Notes: a model not told the origin generated them from the letters alone. 6,892 nt of DNA from Actinoplanes rectilineatus (GCF_000962825.1 NZ_JZKF01000169.1:1-6892), one strand, 5' to 3'; positions 1 through 6,852 are shown, counted from the stretch's first letter. A program made the numbers and translations.

Positions 1-49
1 CCGGCGGGCAGATAGGTCGGCGGGAAGGCGGCAGGCAGTCCGGGAAACG

Positions 50-83
50 CGAGGGGCCGGCCCGGGAACGGGCCGGCCCCTCG
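50..83 (-). terminator. GC-rich hairpin downstream of the carbonic anhydrase gene
   Basis: A perfect 14-bp inverted repeat is present: arms 50-63 and 70-83 with a 6-nt loop (gggaac). It begins 93 bp past the carbonic anhydrase stop codon, so on the minus strand it would form a very stable RNA hairpin. It is followed only by a short GUUUCCC, not a proper U-tract, which is common for terminators of GC-rich actinomycetes. Being symmetric, it could also serve a plus-strand gene coming from the left of the window. I see no supportable gene in the rest of 1-176. Confidence 0.6.
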
Positions 84-176
84 GTGCGTGTCAAGCGGCA
101 ACGGGAAACAGTCGGCAGTGTGTGCAAACGGGTGGGAGGCGGGCCGCCTACCGAGGAGCGTGGCGGCCGGAGTCCG

Positions 177-857
177 TCAGGCGGCCAGGACGTGGGGGAG
201 CCGGGTGTGCTGGGTCTCTGCCTCGCCGGTGCGCGGGTCGACTGCCTGCACCTTGCCGGTCTTGAAGCAGTATCGGGCGGACACCGCCTCCACCATGCCG
301 CGGCGGATCGCCTCGTCCACCATCGACGAGCGCTGGCGGACCTGCTCCAGCGTGTACGCCGAGTGCAGAGCGGTCACCGCGGCCGGGTTGTCCGCGCCGG
401 CGTGGCGGGCGCGCAGCACGTTCGGGGCGATGCGCTCGGCGACGTCGCGGATGTAGCCCGGCGGCACCTTCGCGTTGTCGATGATCTTTCCGGCGGCGGC
501 GACGGCACCACACTCGTCGTGGCCGAGAACGACGATCAGGGAGACGCCGAGGACGCCCACCGCGTACTCGACCGAGCCGAGGACCGCCGCGTCGACGACG
601 TGGCCGGCGGTGCGGACCACGAACAGGTCACCGAGGCCCTGGTCGAAGAGGATCTCCGCGGGGACCCGGGAGTCCGAGCAGCCCAGCACCAGGGCGAACG
701 GGGACTGGGAGCCCTGCAGTTCGGCCCGGCGGGCGCCGCTGCGGTGCGCCTCGGCGGTGCTGCGGCCCTCCACCCAGCGGGTGTTGCCCTCCTGCAGCCG
801 CGCCCAGGGGCACTCGTCCGCGCCGGCGTCGACGCTGTGCGGCTTGAAGTTCGACAC
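177..857 (-). CDS. Beta-class carbonic anhydrase
   Basis: A 226-residue cytoplasmic enzyme that reversibly hydrates CO2 to bicarbonate with a zinc ion. The family motifs are intact: CSDSRVP (residues 60-66) supplies zinc ligand Cys60 and the Asp62-Arg64 dyad, and GHDECGA (112-118) supplies His113 and Cys116. The fold-typical FVVRTAGH (79-86) and GSVEYAV (94-100) also fit. Length is normal for bacterial members (about 200-230 residues). There is no signal peptide. The start is GTG at 857, chosen because a perfect AAGGAG lies 7 nt upstream and no ATG fits. The gene is the last of four same-strand genes, and its ribosome binding site directly abuts the 35-bp repeat array. It may be read through from the chemoreceptor gene or have a promoter I cannot identify. 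Function is secure from the motifs; its physiological role (bicarbonate supply or pH) is inference. Confidence 0.96.
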   Translation of the reverse strand: MSNFKPHSVDAGADECPWARLQEGNTRWVEGRSTAEAHRSGARRAELQGSQSPFALVLGCSDSRVPAEILFDQGLGDLFVVRTAGHVVDAAVLGSVEYAVGVLGVSLIVVLGHDECGAVAAAGKIIDNAKVPPGYIRDVAERIAPNVLRARHAGADNPAAVTALHSAYTLEQVRQRSSMVDEAIRRGMVEAVSARYCFKTGKVQAVDPRTGEAETQHTRLPHVLAA

Positions 858-864
858 GATGTGA

Positions 865-870
865 CTCCTT
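865..870 (-). promoter_or_regulatory. Ribosome binding site fixing the GTG start of carbonic anhydrase
   Basis: The plus-strand ctcctt reads AAGGAG on the minus strand, 7 nt before the GTG at 855-857. This is the strongest Shine-Dalgarno sequence in the window and settles the start choice. It lies 5 bp from the end of the 35-bp repeat array, so the array forms the immediate leader of this gene. Confidence 0.85.
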
Positions 871-875
871 GAGGA

Positions 876-1044
876 TCAGTTGAGGTTGGCGCTGGTGACG
901 AGGTTCAGTTGAAGTTGGCGCCGGCGCTGGTGACGAGGGTCAGTCGAGGTTGGCGCCGGTGGTGGCGACGAGGTTCAGTTGAGGATGGCGCCGGTGGTGG
1001 TGACGAGGTTCAGTTGAGGATGGCGCCGGTGGTGGCGACCTGCT
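876..1044. repeat. Five tandem copies of a 35-bp unit derived from the 3' end of the chemoreceptor gene
   Basis: Copies begin at exactly 35-bp steps, at 1010, 975, 940 and 905, with a fifth copy at 876-904 that lacks 6 bp (29 bp). On the plus strand each begins tcagt(t/c)ga and contains ggcgcc or ggcgct followed by a ggtg-rich stretch and gacgag or similar. The copy at 1010-1044 is coding: it specifies the chemoreceptor's last residues (VATTGAILN) and its TGA. The others fill the whole intergenic gap to the carbonic anhydrase leader. Copy 975 matches the coding copy over its first 30 bp with one difference. Copy 940 differs from copy 975 at three positions. Every copy repeats the TGA at its left end. 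The array looks like successive slippage duplication of a gene terminus. Any regulatory role is unproven. Confidence 0.92.
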
Positions 1045-2539
1045 CCTTGAGGACGCCGCCGATCAGCTCCTGGGTCTCGTTGATCTGTTCGACGGCGGTG
1101 TGGATCTGGGCGAGTGACGCGGTGACCTCATCAACGCGTGACTGGATGGTGGCGACACGCTGGCTGACCTCGGTGGTCGCCTCGGCGGTCTCCCGGGCGA
1201 GTTCCTTGACCTCGCCGGCGACGACGGCGAAGCCCTTGCCGGATTCGCCGGCCCGGGCCGCCTCGATGGTGGCGTTGAGGGCGAGCAGGTTGGTCTGGGC
1301 GGCGATCGACTGGATGGTCTGCACCACCTTGTTGATCTCGGCGCTGGCTTCGCCGAGGGCGGCGACCTGCTCGTTGGCCTCGACGGTGAGCTGTTCGCTC
1401 TTGGCGGCGACGGCCGAGGCCGAGCCGACGTTGCGTTCCACCTCGGCGATCGAGTCGAGGAGTTCGCGGCCGGCGCTGTGCAGGTGTTCGGTGGAGGAGA
1501 AACGTTCCAGGGCTTGTCCGACCAGGAATGCGGTGTTCCGCAGCGCGCTCTCCCGTCCCGGGTACATGATCAGGGTGCGGGTGGCGAAGAAGTCCATCGT
1601 CCCGACGATCTGGCCGTTGATCCGGATCGGCAGGCAGACGCCGGACTTGACGCCCGCGGCCTGCGCGGCCGGCCGGCGTACACAGTCGGTCAGTTCGCCG
1701 AGGTCTTCGACGAACACCAGGTCGCCGCGGGCCCAGGCCCGGCCGGAGAGGCCGACGCCCTTGGCGAACGAGGCGGACATGGTGACCCGGCGGAATTCGG
1801 CGCCGGCGTCCCCGGATTCCAGGGCGAAGCGCAGCACCTGGTCGTTCTCGTCGAGTTTCCAGAACGAGCCGTACTGCCAGTCGAAGTCCTTGCGGATGGT
1901 CTCCAGGGCGGACCGTAGGGCCTGGTCGCGGCTGGTGGCCTGGGTCATCTCCCGGATCACGGTGGAGACGGCGTCGACGTCCTGGGTGGCCTTCTCCTGG
2001 CGGACCTCCTCGTGCAGGCGGCCCAGGGCGGCGCCGACCAGCACGCCGACCGAGCGCAGCACGTTCAGGCGGCTCTCGGTGGGGTCGAGTTCCTCCATGG
2101 CGAAGAAGTCCATCGTCCCGACGACTTTGCCGTCCTCGACGAGGGGCAGGCAGACGCCGCTCTTGACGCCGGCGCGGGTCGCCGCGGGCGCCCGGACGCA
2201 GTCGGTGAGGTCGGCGAGGTTCTTGACGAAGACCAGGTCCCGGCTGCGCCAGGCCCGGCCGGAGAGGCCGACGCCTTCGGCGAAGCTCGCTTCCAGGGTG
2301 ACTTTGCGGAACTCGTCGGTGACGCTGCCGCTTTCCTGCGAGAATCGCAGCACCTGGGCGGTGTTGTCGAGCTGCCAGTAGGAGGCGTACGCCCAGCCGA
2401 AGCGGTCACGTACGAGGGCGAGAGCCTTGCCGATGGCTTCTTCGGGGGTCTTGGCCTTTTCCATCTCCCGCACGGTGGCGGTGACGGCTTGGACGTCCTG
2501 CCGGGCCTCGGCCAGTTCCGCGTTGAGCTGTGCAGACAT
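1010..2539 (-). CDS. Soluble double-GAF methyl-accepting chemotaxis-type protein
   Basis: A 509-residue protein with no transmembrane segment or HAMP domain, hence cytoplasmic. Order: a short N-terminal helix (1-20), GAF domain 1 (about 20-172), GAF domain 2 (about 187-345), then an MCP signalling hairpin (about 350-509). The hairpin tip is unmistakable: [20 protein letters not shown] (412-431) followed by [17 protein letters not shown] (432-448). The arms on each side are only about 78-80 residues. The GAF domains are duplicates: GVGLSGRAW recurs at 89-97 and 261-269, exactly 172 residues apart, and LTDCVR...GVKSGVCLP recurs in both, placing Cys114/Cys130 and Cys286/Cys302 equivalently. MCP domains usually act with CheW/CheA; no che gene is in the window, so it is an orphan receptor or a partner of a distant cluster. 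The start at ATG 2539 is preferred to more upstream in-frame starts because GGAAG lies 6 nt upstream and an upstream extension would run through the tetR gene. The 3' end seeds a tandem repeat. The GAF ligand is unknown. Confidence 0.93.
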   Translation of the reverse strand: MSAQLNAELAEARQDVQAVTATVREMEKAKTPEEAIGKALALVRDRFGWAYASYWQLDNTAQVLRFSQESGSVTDEFRKVTLEASFAEGVGLSGRAWRSRDLVFVKNLADLTDCVRAPAATRAGVKSGVCLPLVEDGKVVGTMDFFAMEELDPTESRLNVLRSVGVLVGAALGRLHEEVRQEKATQDVDAVSTVIREMTQATSRDQALRSALETIRKDFDWQYGSFWKLDENDQVLRFALESGDAGAEFRRVTMSASFAKGVGLSGRAWARGDLVFVEDLGELTDCVRRPAAQAAGVKSGVCLPIRINGQIVGTMDFFATRTLIMYPGRESALRNTAFLVGQALERFSSTEHLHSAGRELLDSIAEVERNVGSASAVAAKSEQLTVEANEQVAALGEASAEINKVVQTIQSIAAQTNLLALNATIEAARAGESGKGFAVVAGEVKELARETAEATTEVSQRVATIQSRVDEVTASLAQIHTAVEQINETQELIGGVLKEQVATTGAILN

Positions 2540-2545
2540 CGGCTG

Positions 2546-2550
2546 CTTCC
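2546..2550 (-). promoter_or_regulatory. Ribosome binding site for the GAF chemoreceptor
   Basis: Plus-strand cttcc reads GGAAG on the minus strand, 6 nt before the ATG at 2537-2539. The same frame stays open upstream to 3115, but that part lies antisense-free within tetR in a different frame and lacks any GAF or MCP homology, so this site decides the true start. Confidence 0.65.
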
Positions 2551-2578
2551 GCTTGTTGAACAACCCGGCTCCCCCCGT

Positions 2579-2599
2579 GAAGCGGCGGTGTGCCGCTTC
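2579..2599 (-). promoter_or_regulatory. Hairpin in the leader of the chemoreceptor gene
   Basis: A perfect 8-bp inverted repeat, gaagcggc at 2579-2586 and gccgcttc at 2592-2599, encloses a 5-nt loop. If the promoter candidate at 2610-2636 is used, transcription would begin a few bases before this stem, so it would cap the 5' end of the mRNA, about 40 nt from the ATG. There is no U-tract after it, so a terminator for tetR is possible but weakly supported. Messenger stabilisation or a regulator site is an inference. Confidence 0.4.
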
Positions 2600-2609
2600 G
2601 TTGCGGGAC

Positions 2610-2636
2610 AATTCGGCAGCGGGCCGCGAGGGTTGA
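2610..2636 (-). promoter_or_regulatory. Candidate FliA/WhiG-type (motility sigma) promoter for the chemoreceptor
   Basis: On the minus strand TCAA (2636-2633) is followed by exactly 15 nt and then GCCGAATT (2617-2610). The consensus of this sigma family is TAAA-N15-GCCGATAA, so the spacing is exact, the -35 matches 3 of 4 and the -10 begins with the invariant-like GCCGA (5 of 8 overall). It lies 70 bp before the ATG in the only gap upstream of the gene. Control of a chemoreceptor by a motility sigma factor makes biological sense. A chance match in GC-rich DNA cannot be excluded. Confidence 0.42.
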
Positions 2637-2676
2637 GGATCCGCGTGACTTTCTCCGGCGGGAAGGGGCGAACGAT

Positions 2677-3231
2677 TCAGGCGGCCGGGCCGACCAGTTC
2701 GGCGACCCAGCCCACCGCGGTGCGGGCCTGGGCGGGGGTGCCGGAGTGCAGGCCGTCGAGGATCAGCCAGATGCGGTCGGCGAGCAGGTCCGGTTCGTGG
2801 GTGCCGAGGGCCCGGACCAGGTGGTCGACCTGGGTGCGGGAGTCGGCGAGGTAGGTGGCGGCGACCCGGGCGGGCCGGTCGTTCTCGCCGGGGAACTCGG
2901 TCAGGTAGTTGCGGAAGGCGCAGCCGCGGTATCCGGGCCGGGCGATGGTGTCGGCGGTCTCCCTGATCAGGGCGAGGAGCCGTTCGGCGGGGGTGTCGGC
3001 CCAGCGCAGGGCTTCGGCGACGGCGCGTTCGCGTTCGCGGCGGACCGTTTCCAGGTACGCGGCGGCCAGTTCGGCCTTGCTGGCGAAGTGCCGGTAGAGC
3101 AGGTTCTTGCCGCATCCGGCCACGTCGATGATCTGGGCCATGCCCACGGCGCGGACGCCGTGCTCGTAGAAGAGCCCGGCGGCCGCGGTGAGGATCGTGT
3201 CGCGGGTGCCCGGGGCCGGCGCGCGTGCCAT
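2677..3231 (-). CDS. TetR/AcrR-family transcriptional regulator
   Basis: A 184-residue one-component regulator, normal length for the family. The N-terminal DNA-binding domain spans about residues 8-55: [20 protein letters not shown] is the first helix and turn. The helix-turn-helix follows at about 31-50, ending in [18 protein letters not shown] (38-55), close to the family's usual AGVSKGTLYRHFPSK pattern. The variable C-terminal half (about 60-184) is helical and would bind a ligand and dimerise; its [12 protein letters not shown] (103-114) resembles the GCPFLN-type motif of several family members. Cys40 occupies a recognition-helix position usually held by valine, and Cys104 lies at the ligand domain. 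The ATG at 3231 is 22 bp after the cydDC stop with no clear Shine-Dalgarno, so the gene is probably cotranscribed with cydDC. Whether it regulates cydDC, itself or the chemoreceptor cannot be told, and the ligand is unknown. Confidence 0.92.
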   Translation of the reverse strand: MARAPAPGTRDTILTAAAGLFYEHGVRAVGMAQIIDVAGCGKNLLYRHFASKAELAAAYLETVRRERERAVAEALRWADTPAERLLALIRETADTIARPGYRGCAFRNYLTEFPGENDRPARVAATYLADSRTQVDHLVRALGTHEPDLLADRIWLILDGLHSGTPAQARTAVGWVAELVGPAA

Positions 3232-3253
3232 GCGTGCCAGCGTAAAGGACTAA

Positions 3254-6200
3254 CTACTCCAACCGGACATGGGGCGGGAAGGGAACTATCCGGTCGACCA
3301 GGTCCAGGCCGTCCGTCCGGTGGGCGAAGACCAGCACGGTACGCCCGGACGCCGCGTCCAGCAGATCGGACATCAGCTCCTTCGCGCCCGCCTCGTCGAT
3401 GCCCTCGGTCGGCTCGTCCAGGATCAGCAGGCCGGGTTCGGCGAGCAGCGCCCGCGCGGTCGCCAGCCGCCGCCGCTGACCACCGGAGAGGGTGCTGCCG
3501 CCGGCACCCAGCCAGGTGCCGAGACCGTCCGGCAGGCCGGCGTGCCAGTCGCCGAGACCGACCCGGGCCAGCGCCGCGGTCAGCTCCGGATCGCTCGCCC
3601 CGGGTGCCGCGAGGCGCAGGTTCTCCCGGACCGTCGAGGCGAACACGTGCCCCGTCTCGTCGCCGACCAGCGCCACCCGCCGCCGGAACTCCGCGTCGGG
3701 GATGGTGGCCGTGTCCCGGCCGTCGATCGTGATCGTGCCGTCGACCGGGTCGAGCAGCCGCGCCAGCACCGCTGCCAGGGTGGACTTGCCGCTGCCGGAG
3801 ACCCCGGTGACCGCGGTCCGGGAGCCGGCCGGCAGGTCCAGGTCCAGGCCGCGGAAGGCCGGTTCCCGGTCACGGTCCCAGCCCGCGGTGAGGGCGGTCA
3901 CGCGTACCCCCGGAGCGGTGGTGACGGTGCCGCCGTCTCCCGGCCGGGAGACGGCGGGAATCGGCTCCGCGGCCAGGCTCGCCACCCGGTCCTCGGCGCC
4001 CGCGGCCTGGCGCCGGGCGATGGCGGCCTCGGGCAGTGTCACCACCGTCTCACCCAGGGTGATCATGCCGAGCAGGGCCACCGCGCTCCACTCCGCCGAC
4101 AGGCCGGACCGTGCCAGCACGATCGCGGTCACCGTTGCTGCCGCACCCCACCCGCAGTGGGCCAGCGCCGCGGCCAGACCGGCGTTGCGCGCCGCCCGCG
4201 CCTCCAGCTCCGCGAGCCTCCGGCTTCTCCGGTGGGGTACGTCCGAAGCACCGTTCCCGCTGCTGAGGTCCTCGACGCCGGCCACCGTTTCGACCATCGC
4301 GTCCCGCAGCCGGGCGCGCGCCTCGCCGGTGGCCGCCTCCTGCCGGGCCGCCAGTCGTCCGGCGATCACGGGGGCGAGCACCCCGGCGACCAGCACCCCC
4401 AGCGCGAGAGGCGCCGCCAGCAGCGGATCGGCGAGACCGGCCGCCAGCGCCGCCACCGTGACGGTCCCGATCGCCGCGGCCAGCGGCAGACGACCGCGCA
4501 GCAGGCCGTCCACCCGGGCGTCGACGTCGTCGACCAGCCGGGTCAGCAGGTCACCGCGCCGGTTGAGCCGGGGCCCGGGCACCCGCGGGATCAGGTCGGC
4601 GTAGACGCCGGCCCGCCGGGCGCCCAGCCGGGCGAAGGCGACGTCGTGCGCGACCAGACGTTCGAGGTAGCGCAGCAGTGGCCGGGCGACGGCACTGCCG
4701 CGGACCAGGACGACCGCGGCGGACAGCGTGAGCACCGGGGGGAGCGTGGCGGCCCGCACCAGCAGCCAGGCGGCGGCGCCGGTGAGGAGGATGCCGGCGA
4801 GCGAGGAGCCCGCGCCGAGGACGACCGCCGTGGCGGGACGTGCCCACCAGCGGGACCGCTCCTCCCGCGGTGCCTCGGGACTCGCCGGCGGCTGTGGCGT
4901 TCCGGGGCTTCTCGCCGGCACCACTGCCGGCGCCGCGGGAGCTGTCGCCGCCACCGTCGTCGCCGGCGCGGGCGCCTCGATGGTGACCTGGCGGTCGGCG
5001 GCCTCCAGCAGGGCCGGGCGGTGGGCGACGACCAGCACGGCACAGCCCCGGGCGGTGAACTCGCGCAGCCGGGCGATCATCCGGGCCTCGCCGTCTGCGT
5101 CCAGATGCGCGGTCGGCTCGTCGAGCAGCAGCGTCACCACCGCCTCGGTCGCCTCGCCGGTCCGCTGTTCGAGCAGGGCCCGCTCGGCGCGGTGCAGCAG
5201 CGCCGCCAGTGCCAGACGCTGACGCTGGCCGGAGGAGACACCCCGGCCCGCCTCACCCAGCGCCGTCCCGCCGGTGACCTCGGTGTCCAGTCCGGTGGTC
5301 CGCAGCGCGTAGCGGATCTCCTCGTCGGCGGTGCCCGGCGGGAAGACCTCGGCGACGGTCCGCGCGTGCGGCAGGCTGGGGTGCTGCGGCAGGTAGAAGG
5401 CGCGCCCGACGGCGATCGCGCCCGTCGTGGCGGGCTGGAGACCGGCGAGCACCCGCAACGCGGTGGTCTTGCCGGACCCGGACGGCCCGCGCAGGGCGAC
5501 CAGTTCACCGCCGCGGACCCAGAGTTCGTCCAGGCGGACCGCGTCGGTGACCGAGCCGGGATAACGGGCGGTCAGCGCGGCGGCGCGGACACCCCAGCGG
5601 CCGGCCGCGACCGGGCCCAGCGCCCGGCGTACGGTCGCCGCCTCGCCGTCCCCGGTCTCCTGCCCGCCGGCCGGCGGCTCGGTGAGGATCTCGTCGACGT
5701 CGGCGATCACCGCGGCGGCGTCGGTGGAGGCGTGGTACCGGGCCGCCATCTCGCGCAGCGGCCGGTACGCCTCCGGCGCCAGCAGGATCACCAGCAGCGC
5801 CGGGGCCAGGGCCATGTCGCCGGCCGCGACCCGCAGGCCGGCCTGCACCGCGATCAGGCCGACCGAGAGCGTGCCGACCAGGTCCAGTGCCGTCGACGAC
5901 AGGAACGCGACCCGCAGCACCCGCAGGGTGGCCCGCCGGTGCTGGTCGGTGAGCCCGGCGATGACGGTGGTCTGCCGTTCGGCCCGGCCGAAGACCTTCA
6001 GGGTGGCCAGGCCCCGGACGACGTCCAGGAAGTGCCCGGCGAGCCGGGCGTCGGCGGCCCAGCGCTGCTGCGCGCGGGCCTGGGTGGCCCAGCCGATCAG
6101 CGCGCCCAGGACCGGGATCAGCGGGAGGGTGAGCAGCGCGACGGTGGCCGAGGCCGGGTCGACGACGGCCATCGTGACGACCACCGCGGGCGGGAGGAGC

Positions 6201-6790
6201 ACACCGAGGATCAGCGAGGGGAGGTAACCGGAGAACCAGGGGCGGAGAGCGTCGAGCCCGGTGCCGAGCACCGTGGTCAGGCGGCCCGCCCCGAACGCGG
6301 CCACCCAGGCGGGACCGCGCCGGAGCACGGCGGTCACCAGGGAGCGCCGCAGTTCGTCGGTGACCCGGGCCGCGGTGCGGCGGGCCACCGTCTGTTCCAG
6401 CCAGGCCAGCAGGCCGCGCACGGCGAACGCTCCGGCGAGCAGGACCACCGCGTGGTCCCGGGGCCCGGCGACCAGCCGGCACAGGGCGACCGCGACGGCG
6501 AGGGTGGCGGCGGTCTGACCGGCGCCGATCAGCGTCAGCACCCCGATGCCGGCCCGGCTGGCCGCCGCGTGCCTCAGCAGGCGCGGATCCACCGGGCCCC
6601 GCGACACCTTGGCGCCGCTCGCCGTGCCGTTTGCCGCGCCGTTCGTCGTGCCGTTCGTCGCGCCGATTGCCGTGCCGTTTGCCGCCCCGTTCGTCGTGCC
6701 GTTCGTCGCGCCGATTGCCGTGCCGTTCGTCGTGCCGTTCGTCGTGCCGTTCGTCGCGCCGATTGCCGCGCCGATTGCCGCGCCGCTCAT
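3254..6790 (-). CDS. cydDC: Fused CydDC thiol/haem ABC exporter for cytochrome bd assembly
   Basis: A 1178-residue inner-membrane ABC transporter joining CydD and CydC in one chain, as in Streptomyces-type genomes. CydD half: membrane domain about 75-345, including the typical LKVFGRAERQ (264-273); Walker A GPSGSGKTT (435-443); Q-loop LPQHP; signature VSSGQRQR (518-525, not canonical LSGGQ); Walker B LLLDEPTAHLD (554-564); H-loop His590. An Ala/Pro-rich linker follows (about 603-645). CydC half: membrane domain about 650-925 with the CydC-like RYLERLVAHD (707-716); Walker A GVSGSGKST (996-1004); signature LSGGQRRR (1101-1108); Walker B LLILDEPTEGID (1121-1132); H-loop His1157. No clear Q-loop glutamine is seen in this half (VGDETGHVF, 1042-1050). 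E. coli CydDC has been described as a cysteine/glutathione exporter and more recently as a haem transporter; both support cytochrome bd maturation. Residues 2-60 are low-complexity repeats, and CydD homologues usually begin near the VDPRLL motif here at 67-72. The ATG at 6790 has no Shine-Dalgarno, so GTG at 6607 or 6592 are alternative starts. Confidence 0.94.
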   Translation of the reverse strand: MSGAAIGAAIGATNGTTNGTTNGTAIGATNGTTNGAANGTAIGATNGTTNGAANGTASGAKVSRGPVDPRLLRHAAASRAGIGVLTLIGAGQTAATLAVAVALCRLVAGPRDHAVVLLAGAFAVRGLLAWLEQTVARRTAARVTDELRRSLVTAVLRRGPAWVAAFGAGRLTTVLGTGLDALRPWFSGYLPSLILGVLLPPAVVVTMAVVDPASATVALLTLPLIPVLGALIGWATQARAQQRWAADARLAGHFLDVVRGLATLKVFGRAERQTTVIAGLTDQHRRATLRVLRVAFLSSTALDLVGTLSVGLIAVQAGLRVAAGDMALAPALLVILLAPEAYRPLREMAARYHASTDAAAVIADVDEILTEPPAGGQETGDGEAATVRRALGPVAAGRWGVRAAALTARYPGSVTDAVRLDELWVRGGELVALRGPSGSGKTTALRVLAGLQPATTGAIAVGRAFYLPQHPSLPHARTVAEVFPPGTADEEIRYALRTTGLDTEVTGGTALGEAGRGVSSGQRQRLALAALLHRAERALLEQRTGEATEAVVTLLLDEPTAHLDADGEARMIARLREFTARGCAVLVVAHRPALLEAADRQVTIEAPAPATTVAATAPAAPAVVPARSPGTPQPPASPEAPREERSRWWARPATAVVLGAGSSLAGILLTGAAAWLLVRAATLPPVLTLSAAVVLVRGSAVARPLLRYLERLVAHDVAFARLGARRAGVYADLIPRVPGPRLNRRGDLLTRLVDDVDARVDGLLRGRLPLAAAIGTVTVAALAAGLADPLLAAPLALGVLVAGVLAPVIAGRLAARQEAATGEARARLRDAMVETVAGVEDLSSGNGASDVPHRRSRRLAELEARAARNAGLAAALAHCGWGAAATVTAIVLARSGLSAEWSAVALLGMITLGETVVTLPEAAIARRQAAGAEDRVASLAAEPIPAVSRPGDGGTVTTAPGVRVTALTAGWDRDREPAFRGLDLDLPAGSRTAVTGVSGSGKSTLAAVLARLLDPVDGTITIDGRDTATIPDAEFRRRVALVGDETGHVFASTVRENLRLAAPGASDPELTAALARVGLGDWHAGLPDGLGTWLGAGGSTLSGGQRRRLATARALLAEPGLLILDEPTEGIDEAGAKELMSDLLDAASGRTVLVFAHRTDGLDLVDRIVPFPPHVRLE
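6621..6788. repeat. 12-bp tandem repeat (14 units) at the 5' end of the cydDC frame
   Basis: Fourteen 12-bp units of the types ccgttcgtcgtg, ccgttcgtcgcg, ccgattgccgtg and ccgtttgccgcg run without interruption. They form a higher-order 48-bp period: blocks 6621-6668 and 6669-6716 differ at one base, and block 6717-6764 differs from the second at four. Because 12 is divisible by 3, the array stays in frame with cydDC and encodes four-residue units NGTT, NGAA, NGTA and IGAT. Copy-number change would alter length by 4 residues without a frameshift. No TA-rich promoter element occurs inside it. Confidence 0.95.
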
Positions 6791-6793
6791 TTT

Positions 6794-6847
6794 GGCGATC
6801 TTGGTGCGTTGACCACCGATGGGGGTGGCTTCCGCACCAAGATCGCC
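6794..6847. repeat. 54-bp two-part palindrome abutting the cydDC start codon
   Basis: The arms ggcgatcttggtgcg (6794-6808) and cgcaccaagatcgcc (6833-6847) are perfect 15-bp inverted repeats. Inside them, 4-nt unpaired stretches lead to a second stem, ccacc (6813-6817) with ggtgg (6824-6828), around a 6-nt loop. On the minus strand the stem ends three bases before the ATG at 6790, where a ribosome binding site should be. It has no U-tract to make it an obvious terminator. It could be a REP-like dispersed palindrome, the end of an upstream transcript, or a translational control hairpin. The sequence alone does not decide. Confidence 0.85.
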
Positions 6848-6852
6848 GGGAG

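Noticed and set aside
84..872. Long plus-strand open frames opposite the carbonic anhydrase, chemoreceptor and cydDC genes
   Set aside because: They are antisense shadows produced by high GC bias: compositions rich in Arg, Ala, Gly and Ser, no recognisable domains, and full overlap with genes whose motifs are intact.
1043..1053. 11-bp match (ctccttgagga) between the chemoreceptor end and the carbonic anhydrase leader at 865-875
   Set aside because: It brackets the 35-bp array and might mark the duplication boundary, but 11 bp in GC-biased coding sequence is too short to separate from chance.
2540..3115. Upstream in-frame extension of the chemoreceptor (a single open frame 1010-3115)
   Set aside because: The added 192 codons overlap tetR in another frame on the same strand, are Arg/Pro-rich as expected for an out-of-frame GC-rich shadow, and show no domain. 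The ATG at 2539 has a good ribosome binding site.
3249..3256. ACTAACTA near the tetR start as a TetR operator
   Set aside because: Only one half-site is present with no inverted partner, and it overlaps the cydDC stop codon. Too little to call.
6621..6788. CRISPR array or replication iterons
   Set aside because: The 12-bp units are contiguous with no spacers, too short for CRISPR repeats, and in frame with cydDC. No replication gene or AT-rich region is nearby.
6546..6812. Plus-strand hydrophobic repeat peptide opposite the 12-bp array
   Set aside because: It is the complement of the tandem repeat, has no ribosome binding site, and overlaps the start of cydDC.
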